Shown here: in pieces, positions 53,290 through 54,839 of the stretch | Numbering within the stretch: the stretch's first letter is position 1 | How the letters are laid out: each line of letters begins with the position of its first letter | Position numbers and translations under genes: made by a program | Assembly: GCA_002633005.1 (NCBI GenBank) | Contig: NMRA01000683.1 | Span: 3,035-57,873 of the forward strand | Reading direction: 5' to 3' | From: Phoronis australis | Lineage: Eukaryota > Phoronida > Phoronidae | Length of the DNA: 54,839 nt | Notes under the pieces: model-generated | What the model was told of the DNA's origin: nothing | Database searches by the model: none | What the model saw: only the letters and a program-made list of their open reading frames with translations

Positions 53290-54839
53290 CTTATTACACA
53301 ACTTTTATTATTATTATATGGATAGTAATTGCTTTAAATTGGGCAAATCTTTGGCAAAAAACGGGGAATATTAGCAGTTTTCGATACAATCACAAAAGGT
53401 ACTGATTTGGCTGATTTATGATAAACCTCTGACCAAAGCTACATTGTAATATCTTTAAGAAATATATCTCGTTCCCTGACAACATTGCCAGCACAAACGC
53501 GATTTTCGGCAGCAAAACCGATAATGTCCTTTTAAAGGTAATTACATTTCGAAACAAAATTTGGAAAATTCACATATGTGGAAGTACCGAAGATTTGTTT
53601 ACAGAAAAGGTGATGAGAATATAAACGTCCATTCGACGGTACTGGACTGCAATCTGCAGCTATTGTTAGCACACACATAGCGCGATCCTGTGATCGTTAT
53701 CGACTTCAAAATTCAGTGTGGTTTAATATGCTGTCGATTTTTGCTTGATAAATAAATTGAAAAATCGTGATCTCGGTAACGACGGTATGCAATTATAGGT
53801 GCCTGAATTGAAGCACCACTTTGCAGTTTACGGAGGACTATTTTAATAATGTTAAAAGATAAACGGTTGCACAACTTACAGCTACAACATTAGGGCGTGC
53901 ACGTCGACACTTACTGAAATGGTAAGTTAAAGCCGGTAAAGTGAAGACGACAAACGACGGCAAAAATGTGAGACAGACAAGAGCTATTCGTTGCTTGTGT
54001 GTGTAGAACTGAATCCGTTTGCTTCCGGAACACTTCGGGAATTTTCGTAGCCTTGCAATTACTCTTTGTTTTTCCCTTACTTTTTGAGCCAAATACCACA
54101 AGTCGCAGACCGTAGTTTAGACTTTACTCATAAAAGAAGAATTTGCGACGAGAATGTCCCTGTCCTGTCACTAGTGCTCTTTACCACGCGTAGCATTTGG
54201 AATACCTCGGATATCTTCATATTCTCAAATTTCCCCTCGTAGGTGTAAGTTATCCGCGCATGTGCGAACTTCAGTCAAACTGTAAGTCGTGTTATTTTCA
54301 AACTAGAGAATAGTTGACTGGATAACGCAAGTTCGCCCATAGGCAGAAGACGTGCTCAACGCTTAGCCTTAACGCCAACTTATTAAATAGAACTTAGCGC
54401 AAATCCCAGGTCACCAAATGAAAACTAAAGTTAAGGCCTTTCCCTAGTTTGACTCGAGGCCCGTTCGCGCAATTAAAACCTTTTAGTGATAATCAAGTTA
54501 ATTGCGCACTGCAAATTCAGTTAACATCGCGAGTGGATGTTGAAACAAGTGAACATAGTTAAGGCACATATAGGTTGTATTGACCAAAAACAAGTTTGCA
54601 CCGAATAAGTAAGCGATAACCGTCAGATTTCGAAGTCTCGCTATTTTTTCTGCTTTTTCTAGGTTTCGGCTAATCGGGTTAATTTGAAATTAGGAACACG
54701 AGTTCTCAAAAACGGCTCAATGAATTTCACTGAAACTTTCCAATTTTGATATTTATTCATCAATCTCAACAACGCTATTAGGATTTTCATTTTATATTCC
54801 CAGTTTTTGTGTATCGTAACATAGACGAATATGACTCTG
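53290..54839. other. Non-coding stretch, no gene recognised
   Basis: A minus-strand frame at 53838-54101 has a hydrophobic segment (ALVCLTFLPSFVVFTLPAL) and a GTAAGT donor after CATTTCA. It has no ATG and a stop just upstream, so it was not called. Nothing else is supported. Confidence 0.4.

Noticed and set aside
53838-54101. Minus-strand ORF with a membrane-like segment and a GTAAGT
   Set aside because: No ATG in frame, a TAA lies just upstream, and no acceptor was seen.
1-54839. Bacterial features such as operons, CRISPR arrays, Shine-Dalgarno sites or integrative elements
   Set aside because: Coding density, splice signals, microsatellites and element types are those of an animal genome; no direct-repeat/spacer array was found.

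Overview
This is a 54.8-kb piece of animal nuclear DNA. It has no operons, ribosome binding sites or CRISPR arrays. It carries strong GT/AG splice signals, microsatellites, many degraded transposons, a 135-base assembly gap and three single-N joins. Palindromic tacatgta-type words, Pao/BEL and Penelope-like remnants, hAT pieces and about 2% divergence between joined duplicate blocks fit a highly polymorphic marine invertebrate such as a hemichordate, amphioxus or echinoderm. The species cannot be fixed from this sequence alone.

Layout. 1-4.6 kb is unannotatable sequence with one large microsatellite. 4.6-6.2 kb is a tandem array of about 445-bp units built from about 150-bp sub-units, each centred on a CCTAGTGG core, followed by a repeat carrying a hammerhead-ribozyme-like core. 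8.0-8.2 kb is a large perfect-looking hairpin. 10.49-12.44 kb is the only intact long gene: an intronless 650-codon DUF229 (alkaline-phosphatase/sulfatase superfamily) type II membrane or secreted protein. It is followed by an inverted array of 21-bp repeats (12.5-13.1 kb) and a second Penelope-type inverted repeat with two more hammerhead-like cores (13.8-14.3 kb). 14.57-15.82 kb is a 627-bp block present twice, joined by one N.

16.8-25.1 kb is a transposon graveyard: one arm of a 31-kb-distant inverted repeat, small MITEs, a spliced hAT-type transposase pseudogene, a Pao/BEL polymerase pseudogene and a Penelope-like reverse-transcriptase fragment. 25.1-32.7 kb is gene-poor, with one good candidate first coding exon (29227-29334) and the N gap. 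32.76-35.20 kb is a 2.4-kb transposon with long terminal inverted repeats and a decayed gene, and a relative ends near 40.1 kb. A second candidate first exon, with a mitochondrial-type leader, lies at 40872-41024. 41.97-44.66 kb is a 1.35-kb block present twice around a single N. From 42.3 to 53.3 kb there are at least five copies of a block made of alternating TAAAATGTAACA / TGTTACATTTTA words, absent from the first 42 kb. Other repeats here include a 68-bp hairpin repeat and a repeat with a perfect DR1 nuclear-receptor site.

No multi-gene system could be shown. The most informative signals are in the repeats: hammerhead-like cores with apparent compensatory changes, periodic CTCF-like motifs, the palindromic TAAAATGTAACA blocks, and two duplications that look like haplotype mis-joins rather than biology.
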